NCBI GenBank assembly: GCA_902584805.1
Contig: CACIBE010000001.1
Coordinates: forward strand, 1-64,000
Source of the DNA: an uncultured Alphaproteobacteria bacterium
GTDB lineage: Bacteria; Pseudomonadota; Alphaproteobacteria; HIMB59; GCA-002718135
Direction: 5' to 3'
Length of the DNA stretch: 64,000 bases
Shown: positions 26,356-35,025 of the stretch, piece by piece
How positions within the stretch are numbered: position 1 is the first letter of the stretch
Layout of the letters: each line of letters begins with the position of its first letter
The notes under the pieces: model-generated
Databases searched by the model: none
Seen by the model: the letters and a program-made list of their open reading frames with translations, nothing else
What the model was told of the DNA's origin: nothing
Program-made: the position numbers and the translations under genes

Positions 26356-27183
26356 ATGAGCAGAAAAAAACTTACAGTTTATGATTATTTGCAATGCAAA
26401 GGTAAAAGACAACTAAGTGTTATGTTTGTACATAATGCTGACGAAGCTGCAGCAGCTGAAGAGGCAGGTATTGACATGATTTGTACTTCTCATGATGCTC
26501 CACAATTTGGTATTTATAATTCTTTTGATGAACTTAAGCGAATTCGAGAGGCAGCACCAACTTGCTTTATGCAATCTGGAGGTGCTGTAAGAGTAGCTTC
26601 TGAGTATGAAGCAATGAAACTATCACATAAGTATTTAGATATTGGCGCAGATGTAATCTATGGTGGTAATTGGAGTTACAAATGGATTAGAGCATTAAGA
26701 GATGAATATGTTCCAATTAATAGTCATGTTGGTCTAGTTCCAGGAAATGCTACTTGGATTGGTGGATTTGTTGCACAAGGTAAAACAGCAGATAAAGCTA
26801 TTAGAATTTTAGAGCACACTCTTGAGTTACAAGAAGCAGGAGCCATTGGAGTTGAACTCGAAGTAGTTCCACCAAAAGTTGCAGAAGTTATTACAAAAAA
26901 AGTTGACATCTTGACTCTTTCAATGGGAAGTGGCTCTGGATGTGATGGGCAATATTTATTTGCTAATGATGTGCTCGGGTATACTCAAGGAAAAATTCCA
27001 AGACATGCACGTATTTATAGAGATTTTAAAAAAGAATTTGCAAAGTTACAAGCTGAAAGAGTTAGTGCATTCAAAGAGTTTCATGATGATACAGTAAATA
27101 AAAAATTTAATGATCCTAAAATCACAGTTAATATCGACGAAGGTGAATTTGAAAAATTTTTAAAGCTTTCAGAAAAATTTTGA
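26356..27183 (+). CDS. PanB-like protein (ketopantoate hydroxymethyltransferase family), first copy
   Basis: TIM-barrel enzyme of the PEP mutase/PanB superfamily. Matches to PanB include the opening KLTVYDYLQCKGKRQ, NSHVGLVPGN with His124, VELEVVPPKVAEVI with the catalytic-type Glu169, and SMGSGSGCDGQYLF. By eye, the second Mg-binding Asp region of PanB and the Lys of its KLEGG-like motif are not recognisable (GADVIYGGN here). The reaction is therefore probably not pantoate synthesis. A GGAG ribosome binding site precedes the ATG. It lies behind the Rieske gene and four bases before a second desaturase. Aldol-type or one-carbon transfer chemistry is an inference. Confidence 0.8.
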   Translation: MSRKKLTVYDYLQCKGKRQLSVMFVHNADEAAAAEEAGIDMICTSHDAPQFGIYNSFDELKRIREAAPTCFMQSGGAVRVASEYEAMKLSHKYLDIGADVIYGGNWSYKWIRALRDEYVPINSHVGLVPGNATWIGGFVAQGKTADKAIRILEHTLELQEAGAIGVELEVVPPKVAEVITKKVDILTLSMGSGSGCDGQYLFANDVLGYTQGKIPRHARIYRDFKKEFAKLQAERVSAFKEFHDDTVNKKFNDPKITVNIDEGEFEKFLKLSEKF

Positions 27184-27186
27184 TTA

Positions 27187-28200
27187 ATGTTTGCTGGTGA
27201 AGTTGATTTAAAAACTTGGTATAAACCAAAAATAGATAAGAAAACATTAAAGGAGTTTTCTAAGAGATCCGATATTAAAGGTTTAATAGATGTATCCATA
27301 TTTATAGTTGCTCTAATATCAAGTGGATATCTGTGTATTATAAGTTGGGGTACTTTATGGTCAATACCTGCTCTTTTACTTTATGGAAATATTTTCTATT
27401 GTAAAATCATAAGCATTCAACATGAAACAAATCACGAAACATATTTTAAAACAAGAGCATTAAATAAATTCTTTTATCATATAACTTCTTTACTAGGTGG
27501 TTTTGAGGCAGTTAGATGGAAGTGGAGTCATTTTCATCACCATACTTACACAATTTTTACACATGAGGAGGTTTATGATTATGAAAATAATAGTCCAAAA
27601 CCAACAGAGCCTATTAGATTTCTTTTAAACTTTTTGCCACTTGGTCCAATAATCAACATCCAAAAAATAAGACATTTTACTCATTTCGAAATTATTAAGC
27701 ATTCATTTGGAATAATTACTCCTGTTATAAATATTACAGTACCTAAAAAAGAGATTAAAAAAATTATTAATAGTTCGAGACTATATGTTGGTTTTTGGTT
27801 AATTATAATTTTATCATCAATTTTTTTTAAAACATGGTTGCCAATAATCATGTTAATTCTTCCACCATTTTATGGAAATACTATTTTAATGATATGCGCA
27901 ATGACACAACATGCAGGATTAGCTGACAATGTTAAAGATCATAGAAAAAGTACAAGAACAGTAATAATGAACCCTTTTTTTAGTTTTTTATATTCGAATA
28001 TGGAATATCATATTGAGCATCATATTTTTCCAAAAATTCCTTGTCATAACCTCAAAGCTTTTCATAATGTAGTTAAAGATCAAATGCCAACTCCAAGAAA
28101 AGGTATAATAAATGCTTATAAAGAAATTATTCCCGCTATTTTTAAACAAGCAAAAGATAAAAATTATTATTTGAATGTTGATGTACCAAGTACTAATTAG
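27187..28200 (+). CDS. Membrane di-iron desaturase/hydroxylase, second copy
   Basis: Paralogue of the protein at 23745. The histidine boxes are HETNH (His79, His83), HFHHHT (His115-119) and HIEHH (His275-279), all intact. The N-terminal start VDLKTWYKPKIDKK and the C-terminal PTPRKGIINAYKEIIPAIFKQAK closely resemble the first copy (PPARKGLLGAYKEIIPALIKQAK). Length is 337 aa. It is sandwiched between the two PanB-like genes with spacings of three and two bases, so the desaturase-PanB unit appears duplicated. Divergence between the copies suggests different substrates or a two-step oxidation. Confidence 0.85.
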   Translation: MFAGEVDLKTWYKPKIDKKTLKEFSKRSDIKGLIDVSIFIVALISSGYLCIISWGTLWSIPALLLYGNIFYCKIISIQHETNHETYFKTRALNKFFYHITSLLGGFEAVRWKWSHFHHHTYTIFTHEEVYDYENNSPKPTEPIRFLLNFLPLGPIINIQKIRHFTHFEIIKHSFGIITPVINITVPKKEIKKIINSSRLYVGFWLIIILSSIFFKTWLPIIMLILPPFYGNTILMICAMTQHAGLADNVKDHRKSTRTVIMNPFFSFLYSNMEYHIEHHIFPKIPCHNLKAFHNVVKDQMPTPRKGIINAYKEIIPAIFKQAKDKNYYLNVDVPSTN

Positions 28201-28202
28201 CT

Positions 28203-29036
28203 ATGAGAAAAAAAATAACTGTTAAGGACTTAAAAAGTTTTAAAGGTAAAACAAAATTAGTTTGTATATTAATTAAAAATGAAGAAGAAGCATTAGCAGC
28301 TGACAAGGTTGGTTTTGAGATGCTTGCAACTGGTTTAGCAGGTAAGTACAAAAATGATGATGATCATCCTAATTTTGATCAATTAGTTAAAATGAGAGAT
28401 GCTGCTCCTACCGCATTCATGCACTGTGGTGCTCCCGATAGTTTTATCCCAACAATTGATGAAGCAAAAAAATTTTCATTTAAAATATTAGAGCATGGTT
28501 TTGATATGCTTTATTGTAATACACGTTTTGAACTAATTAGAGAATTATTCAAAGAGGGAATTCCTTGTTTAGGTCATGTAGGTTTGGTCCCACCTAAAAG
28601 AACTTGGACTGGAGGTTTTGTTGCAGTAGGCAAAACAGCAACAGAAGCCATGGGGATTTATGATCAGTGTTTAAAAATTCAAGATGCTGGAGGTGTTGCT
28701 ATAGAAATGGAGTGTGTCCCATATAAAATTGCAGAGGTTATTTCAAAAAAAGTAGAACCTATAGTTATGTCAATGGGGAGTGGACCTGGTTGTGACGTAG
28801 AATATGTTTTCGGATGCGACATATTAGGAACCACAAAAGGTAAAATACCTCGTCATGCAAAAAAATATAGAGATTTTCAACAAGAATTTGCAAGACTTCA
28901 AAAAGAAAGAGAGTCAGCCTTTCAAGAGTTTTATGATGATGTTCAAACTGGTGCTTTTCCTGAGAAAAAAAATATTGTAGAAATTAATGAAAATGAACTA
29001 GATATATTTTTAAATAATTTAGAAAAAAGAGTTTAG
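28203..29036 (+). CDS. PanB-like protein, second copy
   Basis: Paralogue of the protein at 26356 (277 aa). Retained features are KKITVKDLKSFKGKTKLV at the start, GHVGLVPPKRTW with His125, IEMECVPYKIAEVISKK with Glu170, and SMGSGPGCDVEYVF. As in the first copy, the PanB substrate-Lys motif is absent (GFDMLYCNTRFE). It begins two bases after the second desaturase and is followed three bases later by the sterol-desaturase-family gene. Its function is unknown; co-occurrence with the oxygenases suggests it acts on their product. Confidence 0.8.
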   Translation: MRKKITVKDLKSFKGKTKLVCILIKNEEEALAADKVGFEMLATGLAGKYKNDDDHPNFDQLVKMRDAAPTAFMHCGAPDSFIPTIDEAKKFSFKILEHGFDMLYCNTRFELIRELFKEGIPCLGHVGLVPPKRTWTGGFVAVGKTATEAMGIYDQCLKIQDAGGVAIEMECVPYKIAEVISKKVEPIVMSMGSGPGCDVEYVFGCDILGTTKGKIPRHAKKYRDFQQEFARLQKERESAFQEFYDDVQTGAFPEKKNIVEINENELDIFLNNLEKRV

Positions 29037-29039
29037 GTT

Positions 29040-30047
29040 GTGAATAAAGACAAATTAAATGATGAAAATTTTGGAACAAGAGACAAAAGAGGTCATTGGA
29101 AGCCTTTTGGTACTATAAGTATTAATCCTCCTAAAGAAATTTTTTATAATCCAATAAAATTGATAAAATATTTTTTTAAGTTTCCAGGAATATTTTTTCC
29201 ATGGACATTTGTTTTTGGTGCAATAACAGTAGCAACTTATCTATTTCTAACACCTTCATTGGAAACCATGAAGACTTTTGAAGTTGGTTGGGTATCTTAT
29301 ATTTTCTTCAGAAATGCAGTAATCATACTTCTATGGACAGGTTTTTTTCATCTTAGATTAAAAACACAAGGTACATCATTTAAGTATAATCCACGACCTT
29401 TAGAAAAAAACAATTCAACATTTTTGTTTAATGATCAGACTAAAGATAATTTATTTTATACTTTTTGTAGTGCTATTCCGTTGTGGACCGCCTATGAAGT
29501 AATCACATTTTGGGCATTTGCAAATCAACTTATTCCTTATGTAAGCTGGGAAGCGTACCCAGTGTATTGTTGCTTTATGTTTTTTCTCGTTCCGTTTATC
29601 AGAGATGCTCATTTTTATTTAACACATAGACTATTGCACTGGGCACCACTTTATAAAATTGCACATAAAGTTCATCATCGTAATACTAATACAGGGGCTT
29701 GGTCAGGTATGTCTATGCATCCTATAGAACACATACTATATTTTTCAGGAATTCTAATTCATTGGATTATTCCCTCTCATCCATTAGTTGCAATGTACCA
29801 TGTTTTTCATGCTGGTTTAGCACCAACACCTGGACATACAGGATATGAAAAAATGACTTTTAAAAATGGTGTATCAATTCCTACAGGTGATTATATGCAT
29901 TATATTCATCATAAATATTTTGAATGTAATTACTCAGGTGGAAATACTAGTTTTTTAGATAAACTAATGGGTACATTTCATGATGGATCCGAAGAAGCTA
30001 CTAAGGAAGTAATGGCTCGTATTAAAGATAAAGCCCACTACCTTTAA
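29040..30047 (+). CDS. Sterol desaturase/fatty acid hydroxylase family protein, GTG start
   Basis: A second type of membrane di-iron oxygenase. Histidine motifs are DAHFYLTHRLLH, KVHHRNTNTG, MHPIEHILYF, and HYIHHKYFECNY near the C-terminus, the HxxxH/HxxHH pattern of the family. Several hydrophobic helices precede them. Length is 335 aa. The GTG start is three bases after the second PanB-like stop, so it ends the oxygenase operon. It resembles sterol desaturase-like hydroxylases of unknown substrate. The N-terminal TRDKRGHWKP segment is hydrophilic. Confidence 0.85.
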   Translation: MNKDKLNDENFGTRDKRGHWKPFGTISINPPKEIFYNPIKLIKYFFKFPGIFFPWTFVFGAITVATYLFLTPSLETMKTFEVGWVSYIFFRNAVIILLWTGFFHLRLKTQGTSFKYNPRPLEKNNSTFLFNDQTKDNLFYTFCSAIPLWTAYEVITFWAFANQLIPYVSWEAYPVYCCFMFFLVPFIRDAHFYLTHRLLHWAPLYKIAHKVHHRNTNTGAWSGMSMHPIEHILYFSGILIHWIIPSHPLVAMYHVFHAGLAPTPGHTGYEKMTFKNGVSIPTGDYMHYIHHKYFECNYSGGNTSFLDKLMGTFHDGSEEATKEVMARIKDKAHYL

Positions 30048-30091
30048 TCTTATCTTCATAAATTCTAAATTTTATTATATTGATCTAGGCT

Positions 30092-30967
30092 ATGAGCAAG
30101 ATTGAATTATTTAGAGATGTAAAAAATAGCTTAGGAGAAGGTATCACTTGGTCTTCCATTGATCAAAGTTTACTTTGGGTAGATATTAAACCAAAATCAG
30201 TTTTATTCAGAATTAATTTGGATAATCAAAAATTAGAAACTTTTGATTTACCTGATTTTGTAACAGCGACGTCAATAATCTCAAAAAATGAAATTGCTTT
30301 AGTCTCAAATAATGGAGTAAATAAATTTAACTTTCAATCTAAAAAATATGAAAGAATAATTAATGTTGAAGATGATATTTTAACAAATAGATCTAATGAT
30401 GGTGCATCAGATGCTAAAGGTAGGCTTTGGTTTGGGACGATGCAAAATAATTTTAATCAAGATGGAAGTGCAAAATCTCTAAATGCTAAATCTGGTAGTT
30501 TATATTGTCTATCTGATAATAAGATAAATATTGTTGAAACGAATCTTGGTATACCTAATACATTTGTTTGGAGTCCAGATAACACAAAATTTTATTTTGC
30601 TGATACAACTGAGGGATCATTACTAGAATATAATTTTAACTTAGATAAAGGTAGTTTATCAGACAAAAAAAACTTCTTCGATTTTGATAGAGGTGCTCCA
30701 GATGGATCAACTATTGATAGTGATGGTTTTATTTGGAATTGTCGTTGGGGTGGATCATGTGTAGTGAGAATTGATCCTAGAGGAAGAATAGATAAAATTT
30801 ACGAGCTACCTGTTGAAAATGTAACAAATTGTGTATTTGGTGGAAGTGATCTAAAAACTTTATTTATCACAAGTGCTACAAATTTAGGTAAAAATCAACA
30901 TGATGGTAGTTTATTTGCATTAAATGTTAATGTACCTGGCCTTGAAGATAATAAATTTAAAATTTGA
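30092..30967 (+). CDS. SMP-30/gluconolactonase-like sugar lactonase
   Basis: Six-bladed propeller lactonase that opens aldonolactones. The metal-site residues are recognisable in NSLGEGITWS (Glu), GIPNTFVWSPDN (Asn) and GAPDGSTIDSDGFIWN (Asp). Length of 291 aa is typical and there is no signal peptide, so it is cytoplasmic. It starts 44 bases after the oxygenase operon and precedes an IlvD/Edd-type sugar-acid dehydratase, matching the lactonase-dehydratase order of oxidative sugar pathways. Confidence 0.88.
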   Translation: MSKIELFRDVKNSLGEGITWSSIDQSLLWVDIKPKSVLFRINLDNQKLETFDLPDFVTATSIISKNEIALVSNNGVNKFNFQSKKYERIINVEDDILTNRSNDGASDAKGRLWFGTMQNNFNQDGSAKSLNAKSGSLYCLSDNKINIVETNLGIPNTFVWSPDNTKFYFADTTEGSLLEYNFNLDKGSLSDKKNFFDFDRGAPDGSTIDSDGFIWNCRWGGSCVVRIDPRGRIDKIYELPVENVTNCVFGGSDLKTLFITSATNLGKNQHDGSLFALNVNVPGLEDNKFKI

Positions 30968-30999
30968 TTTTTTACTTTAATTAGCTAAAACTTTTATAC

Positions 31000-32733
31000 A
31001 TGAATAAAAAAAATAAATTTAGATCTTCTAATTGGTATAATTCTAAATCACATCGAAGAGATACATTTATTCATCGAGGCTGGATGAGAAATCAAGGTCA
31101 TCCAAATCATTTATTTGACGGGCGTCCTGTAATTGGTATTTGTAATACTTGGTCGGAATTAACACCCTGTAATGGACATTTCAGAGAAATTGCCGAGTCT
31201 GTTAAAAAAGGTGTTTATGAGGCAGGAGGCTTTCCTTTAGAATTTCCAGTTTTTTCAGCAAGTGAATCCAATTTAAGACCAACAGCTATGTTGTTTAGAA
31301 ATTTAGCAAGTATGGATGTTGAAGAGGCAATAAGGGGTAATCCCATAGACGGAGTCGTACTATTAATGGGGTGTGATAAAACAACTCCTTCATTAATGAT
31401 GGGAGCTGCAAGCGTCGATCTTCCTACAATAGGTGTTTCAGGCGGCCCAATGCTTAATGGACATCATCAAGGTGAAACAATAGGTTCTGGTACTGGTGTT
31501 TGGAAACTTGATGCTGATTTAAATGCGGGCATAATAACAGAAGAAGATTTCATAAATGCAGAAATTTCAATGAGTAGATCAAAAGGTAACTGTATGACAA
31601 TGGGGACTGCTTCAACAATGGGCTCAATGGTAGAAGCATTAGGAATGTCACTTCCTGGAAATGCTGCAATACCTGCAGTGGATTCTAGAAGATATGCTTT
31701 AGCACATATGTCTGGAAAAAGAATTGTTGAAATGGTCAAGGAAGATATAACAATGTCAAAAATAGTTACAAAAAAATCATTTGAAAATGCGATTAAAGTA
31801 AATGGAGCAATAGGTGGATCAACAAATGCAGTTATCCATTTAGCTGCAATTGCAGGCCGAATGGAAATTGATTTAGATTTAGATGATTGGAATAAATGCG
31901 GAGATGGCATTCCAACATTAGTAAATCTGCAGCCTTCAGGAAAATACTTAATGGAAGATTTTTATTATGCAGGCGGTGTTCCAGTAGTCATAAAAAGATT
32001 AATGGAAAAAAAATTACTAAATGAAAATTCAATGACTGTTAATGGAAAAACAATAGCTGAGAATAATTTAAACGCTAAATGTTGGAACAATGACGTTATA
32101 AAAGAATTTGAAAATCCATTAACAAAAAATGGAGGAATTAAAATTCTTAGGGGCAATATAGCTCCAAATGGTGCAATTATTAAACCATCAGCTGCATCAC
32201 CAGAATTAATGCAACATACTGGAAAAGCGGTAGTTTTTGAAAGCGTAGAAGAGTTTCATGAAAAGATTGATGATCCCAATTTAGACGTTGATGAAAATTC
32301 AATATTAGTTCTGAAAAATTGTGGGCCAAAGGGTTATCCTGGTATGGCTGAAGTAGGTAATATGCGTCTTCCACAAAAAGTTCTTAAAAAAGGTGTGAGA
32401 GATATGATTAGAATATCTGACGCTAGAATGAGTGGAACAGCATACGGTACCGTAATACTTCATACATCTCCAGAAGCTGCAGTTAAAGGACCTTTAGCAG
32501 CGATTCAAAATGGTGATGAAATAGAAGTAGATGTTGATAAGGGTATAATGAATTTAAAAGTTAATGATGAAACAATAAAAAATCGTCTAGAAAATTATTC
32601 ACCTGTTGTTCCAGAAATCACAGGCGGTTATCAAAAAATGTATGTAGAGCATGTTATGCAAGCTGACAAAGGAGCAGATCTAGATTTTCTAATTGGAAAA
32701 AGAGGAGCTGAAGTCAAAAGACATAGTCATTAA
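31000..32733 (+). CDS. IlvD/Edd family sugar-acid dehydratase (arabinonate dehydratase-like)
   Basis: Iron-sulfur dehydratase that turns an aldonate into a 2-keto-3-deoxy acid. Cluster and Mg-site motifs are GICNTWSELTPCNGHF, LLMGCDKTTPS, KGNCMTMGTASTMGS, NCGPKGYPGMAEVGN and ISDARMSGTAYGTVILHTSPEA. The N-terminal SHRRDTFIHRGWMRNQG and 577-residue length resemble the L-arabinonate/D-xylonate/galactonate dehydratase group rather than branched-chain IlvD. It lies between the SMP-30 lactonase and a PLP enzyme. The specific aldonate is uncertain. Confidence 0.87.
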   Translation: MNKKNKFRSSNWYNSKSHRRDTFIHRGWMRNQGHPNHLFDGRPVIGICNTWSELTPCNGHFREIAESVKKGVYEAGGFPLEFPVFSASESNLRPTAMLFRNLASMDVEEAIRGNPIDGVVLLMGCDKTTPSLMMGAASVDLPTIGVSGGPMLNGHHQGETIGSGTGVWKLDADLNAGIITEEDFINAEISMSRSKGNCMTMGTASTMGSMVEALGMSLPGNAAIPAVDSRRYALAHMSGKRIVEMVKEDITMSKIVTKKSFENAIKVNGAIGGSTNAVIHLAAIAGRMEIDLDLDDWNKCGDGIPTLVNLQPSGKYLMEDFYYAGGVPVVIKRLMEKKLLNENSMTVNGKTIAENNLNAKCWNNDVIKEFENPLTKNGGIKILRGNIAPNGAIIKPSAASPELMQHTGKAVVFESVEEFHEKIDDPNLDVDENSILVLKNCGPKGYPGMAEVGNMRLPQKVLKKGVRDMIRISDARMSGTAYGTVILHTSPEAAVKGPLAAIQNGDEIEVDVDKGIMNLKVNDETIKNRLENYSPVVPEITGGYQKMYVEHVMQADKGADLDFLIGKRGAEVKRHSH

Positions 32734-32752
32734 TTAAAAATTATTAAAATAG

Positions 32753-33802
32753 ATGAATAACAATTTTAATCCTTTGTCTGCTGAAGAATTAACTTCAAGA
32801 ATAAATAAAATTCCTAGAGTTAATCTAGCTCAATTACCTACTATACTTGAATTTGCACCTAATATTTCTAAAGAGTTGGGTATAAATCTTTATATCAAAC
32901 GAGATGATTGCACTGCATTAGCTTTTGGCGGAAACAAAACAAGACATTTAGAGTTTATAATGGCTAAAACATTATCTGGAGATTATGACTGTATTTTAAC
33001 TGGGGCTGCATCTCAATCTAATTTTTGCCGCCAAGCTGTAGCTGCTGCAAATAAACTAAATTTAGATAGTTATTTAGTATTAATGCACGGAATAAAAGGT
33101 AACTTAATGCAAGGTAATTTTTTATTATATAATATTCTGGGAGCTAATGTTGATATTATTGATGGTGAGAATTTAGAAGAAATACCAAAGCATTTAGATA
33201 TAAAATATAATGAATTAATAAAAGAAGGTCGAAAACCTCTATTAATTTATGGAGGATTTGGAAAAGAGGATACCACTCTTGCTGGTATAAGTTATGCAAA
33301 TGCTATGGCTGAAATTGATTTACAAATGAAAGAGCAAAATTTTATGGCAGATCATCTATTTGTTACTGCTGCTAATATGACACAAGCAGGTTGTGAATTA
33401 GGAGCTAAGATATTAAATTGGCCAACTCGTATTCAAGGTATTTCCCCTGTTTATTGGGAAATGGATATTAAAAAAGATATAGCGAGAATATGTAATGATG
33501 CAGCAAAGATGCTTGATATTAATTTAGAGTTTTCACATAAAATGATTAATCATGACAATAATTATGTAGGTGAAAAATATGGTGCGACTACAGAAGATGG
33601 AATAAAAGCAACAAAGCTTTTAGCTAATAAAGAGGGAATTATTTTAGATCCAGTTTATACATCAAAAGGTTTTGCAGCTCTAATTGATTATGTTGAAAAA
33701 GGAATTATCAAGAAGGGTGAAAACGTAATTTTTATGTTCACTGGTGGTAGTCCGGCAGTTTTTGCATATAACGATGAAATTGCAAATAATTCTACTCAAT
33801 AA
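32753..33802 (+). CDS. D-cysteine desulfhydrase/ACC deaminase family PLP enzyme
   Basis: Fold-type II PLP enzyme. The cofactor lysine is in LAFGGNKTRHLEFIM, the Ser nucleophile region in TGAASQSNFCRQAVAAAN, and the phosphate loop in FTGGSPAVFAY. IPRVNLAQLPTILE at the N-terminus is typical of the D-cysteine desulfhydrase/1-aminocyclopropane-1-carboxylate deaminase family. Length of 349 aa fits. It lies in a sugar-acid region, where a deaminase of an amino acid or amino sugar acid could produce a keto acid. It is convergent with the rhamnonate-dehydratase-like gene (11-base overlap). Confidence 0.85.
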   Translation: MNNNFNPLSAEELTSRINKIPRVNLAQLPTILEFAPNISKELGINLYIKRDDCTALAFGGNKTRHLEFIMAKTLSGDYDCILTGAASQSNFCRQAVAAANKLNLDSYLVLMHGIKGNLMQGNFLLYNILGANVDIIDGENLEEIPKHLDIKYNELIKEGRKPLLIYGGFGKEDTTLAGISYANAMAEIDLQMKEQNFMADHLFVTAANMTQAGCELGAKILNWPTRIQGISPVYWEMDIKKDIARICNDAAKMLDINLEFSHKMINHDNNYVGEKYGATTEDGIKATKLLANKEGIILDPVYTSKGFAALIDYVEKGIIKKGENVIFMFTGGSPAVFAYNDEIANNSTQ

Positions 33803-34976
33803 TTTTAAATTTATCTAAATATTTATTTGATAAATTAATACCTAATCCATGTTTATTTTCATCTAATTCTATAAAACCATTTTTTGCTTGAGGTTCGCCA
33901 TCAAAAATATACCAAAATAATTCATTGCCAATTTCTACAGGCCAAAAAGGAAAATACTCAACTATTGGAGCGTTTACTGAACTCATAGAAATATGAAAAT
34001 TATGAACTTGTCCTGCGTGAGGAATAACTGGTATTTGAAATGCTTCAGCTAAAGCAGAAATTTTATGAGCCTGTGTTATACCACCAACTCTATTCGTATC
34101 AAATTGCACAACATCAATTGCTTTTTTTTCTAGTAATTGTCTAAAACCAAAAAGTGTATATTCATGTTCACCACCAGATATAGGAGTTCTACATGAGGCT
34201 TTTAGATCTGCATAACCATCAATATCATCAGCAATAACTGGTTCTTCTAACCAACGAAGATTTTCATTATCAATTAATCGCATCATTCTTTTTGCATATT
34301 CAAATGTCCATCCCATATATACATCAGCCATAAGATCAACATTATCACCAACAACTGATCGCACTGTTTTGATTAACTCAATATTTTTATACATACCTTC
34401 AGCACCATCAGCGGGACCCCAACCAAGTCTTAATTTCATTGCTTTAAAACCTTGATCCACATAATCCTTAGCTTCTTTTGCAAGACTATCAAGAGGTTGA
34501 CTATAAAGCTTACTTGCATAACAGGGGAGTTTTGATTTAGTTTTTCCACCTAATAATTTGAATACAGGTTGTTTAGCAGATTTTCCAAGTGCATCCCATA
34601 TCGCAATATCAACAGCACTAATAGCTGTCATACCTACACCTTTTCTTCCCCAAGCTAGTGTTTGTCGATACATCTTTTGCCATATATGCTCATAATCCCA
34701 TATACTTTCACCAATAATGGCTGGAGCTAAGTAAGTATCTACAACTGATTTACATGGTTCTGGGGATAATGCAGCATTACCTAAACCTACCAAACCATCA
34801 CTTGTTTCTATCTCAACAACTAACCAGCTATGAAATTTATATGTTGTCCATCTATCATTTGAAATATTTTCTTGATTCACAATATCTGCAGCATTTGTGC
34901 AAAAATTTTCGTGAATTTTTTGAACGGGCCCTGTCCATTTATAGATCTTTGCTTTAACACTTACAATTTTACTCAC
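33792..34976 (-). CDS. Enolase-superfamily sugar-acid dehydratase, L-rhamnonate dehydratase-like
   Basis: Mg-dependent acid-sugar dehydratase of the mandelate racemase/muconate lactonising family. The catalytic Lys region is AMKLRLGWGPADG. Metal ligands lie in MADVYMGWTFEYAKRM (Asp), LEEPVIADDIDGY (Glu) and ISGGEHEYT (Glu). QFDTNRVGGIT and IPHAGQVHNFH carry the Asp/His dyad. These segments (YMGW..YAKRM, GGEHE, DTNRVGGIT, IPHAGQ.HN) strongly match L-rhamnonate dehydratase as I recall it. Length is 394 aa. It would convert L-rhamnonate to 2-keto-3-deoxy-L-rhamnonate. Confidence 0.83.
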   Translation of the reverse strand: MSKIVSVKAKIYKWTGPVQKIHENFCTNAADIVNQENISNDRWTTYKFHSWLVVEIETSDGLVGLGNAALSPEPCKSVVDTYLAPAIIGESIWDYEHIWQKMYRQTLAWGRKGVGMTAISAVDIAIWDALGKSAKQPVFKLLGGKTKSKLPCYASKLYSQPLDSLAKEAKDYVDQGFKAMKLRLGWGPADGAEGMYKNIELIKTVRSVVGDNVDLMADVYMGWTFEYAKRMMRLIDNENLRWLEEPVIADDIDGYADLKASCRTPISGGEHEYTLFGFRQLLEKKAIDVVQFDTNRVGGITQAHKISALAEAFQIPVIPHAGQVHNFHISMSSVNAPIVEYFPFWPVEIGNELFWYIFDGEPQAKNGFIELDENKHGLGINLSNKYLDKFKIIE

Positions 34977-35025
34977 AAAATAATTATTATACTAATTTAA
35001 ATCAATTTAAGAGAATTTTTTAATA

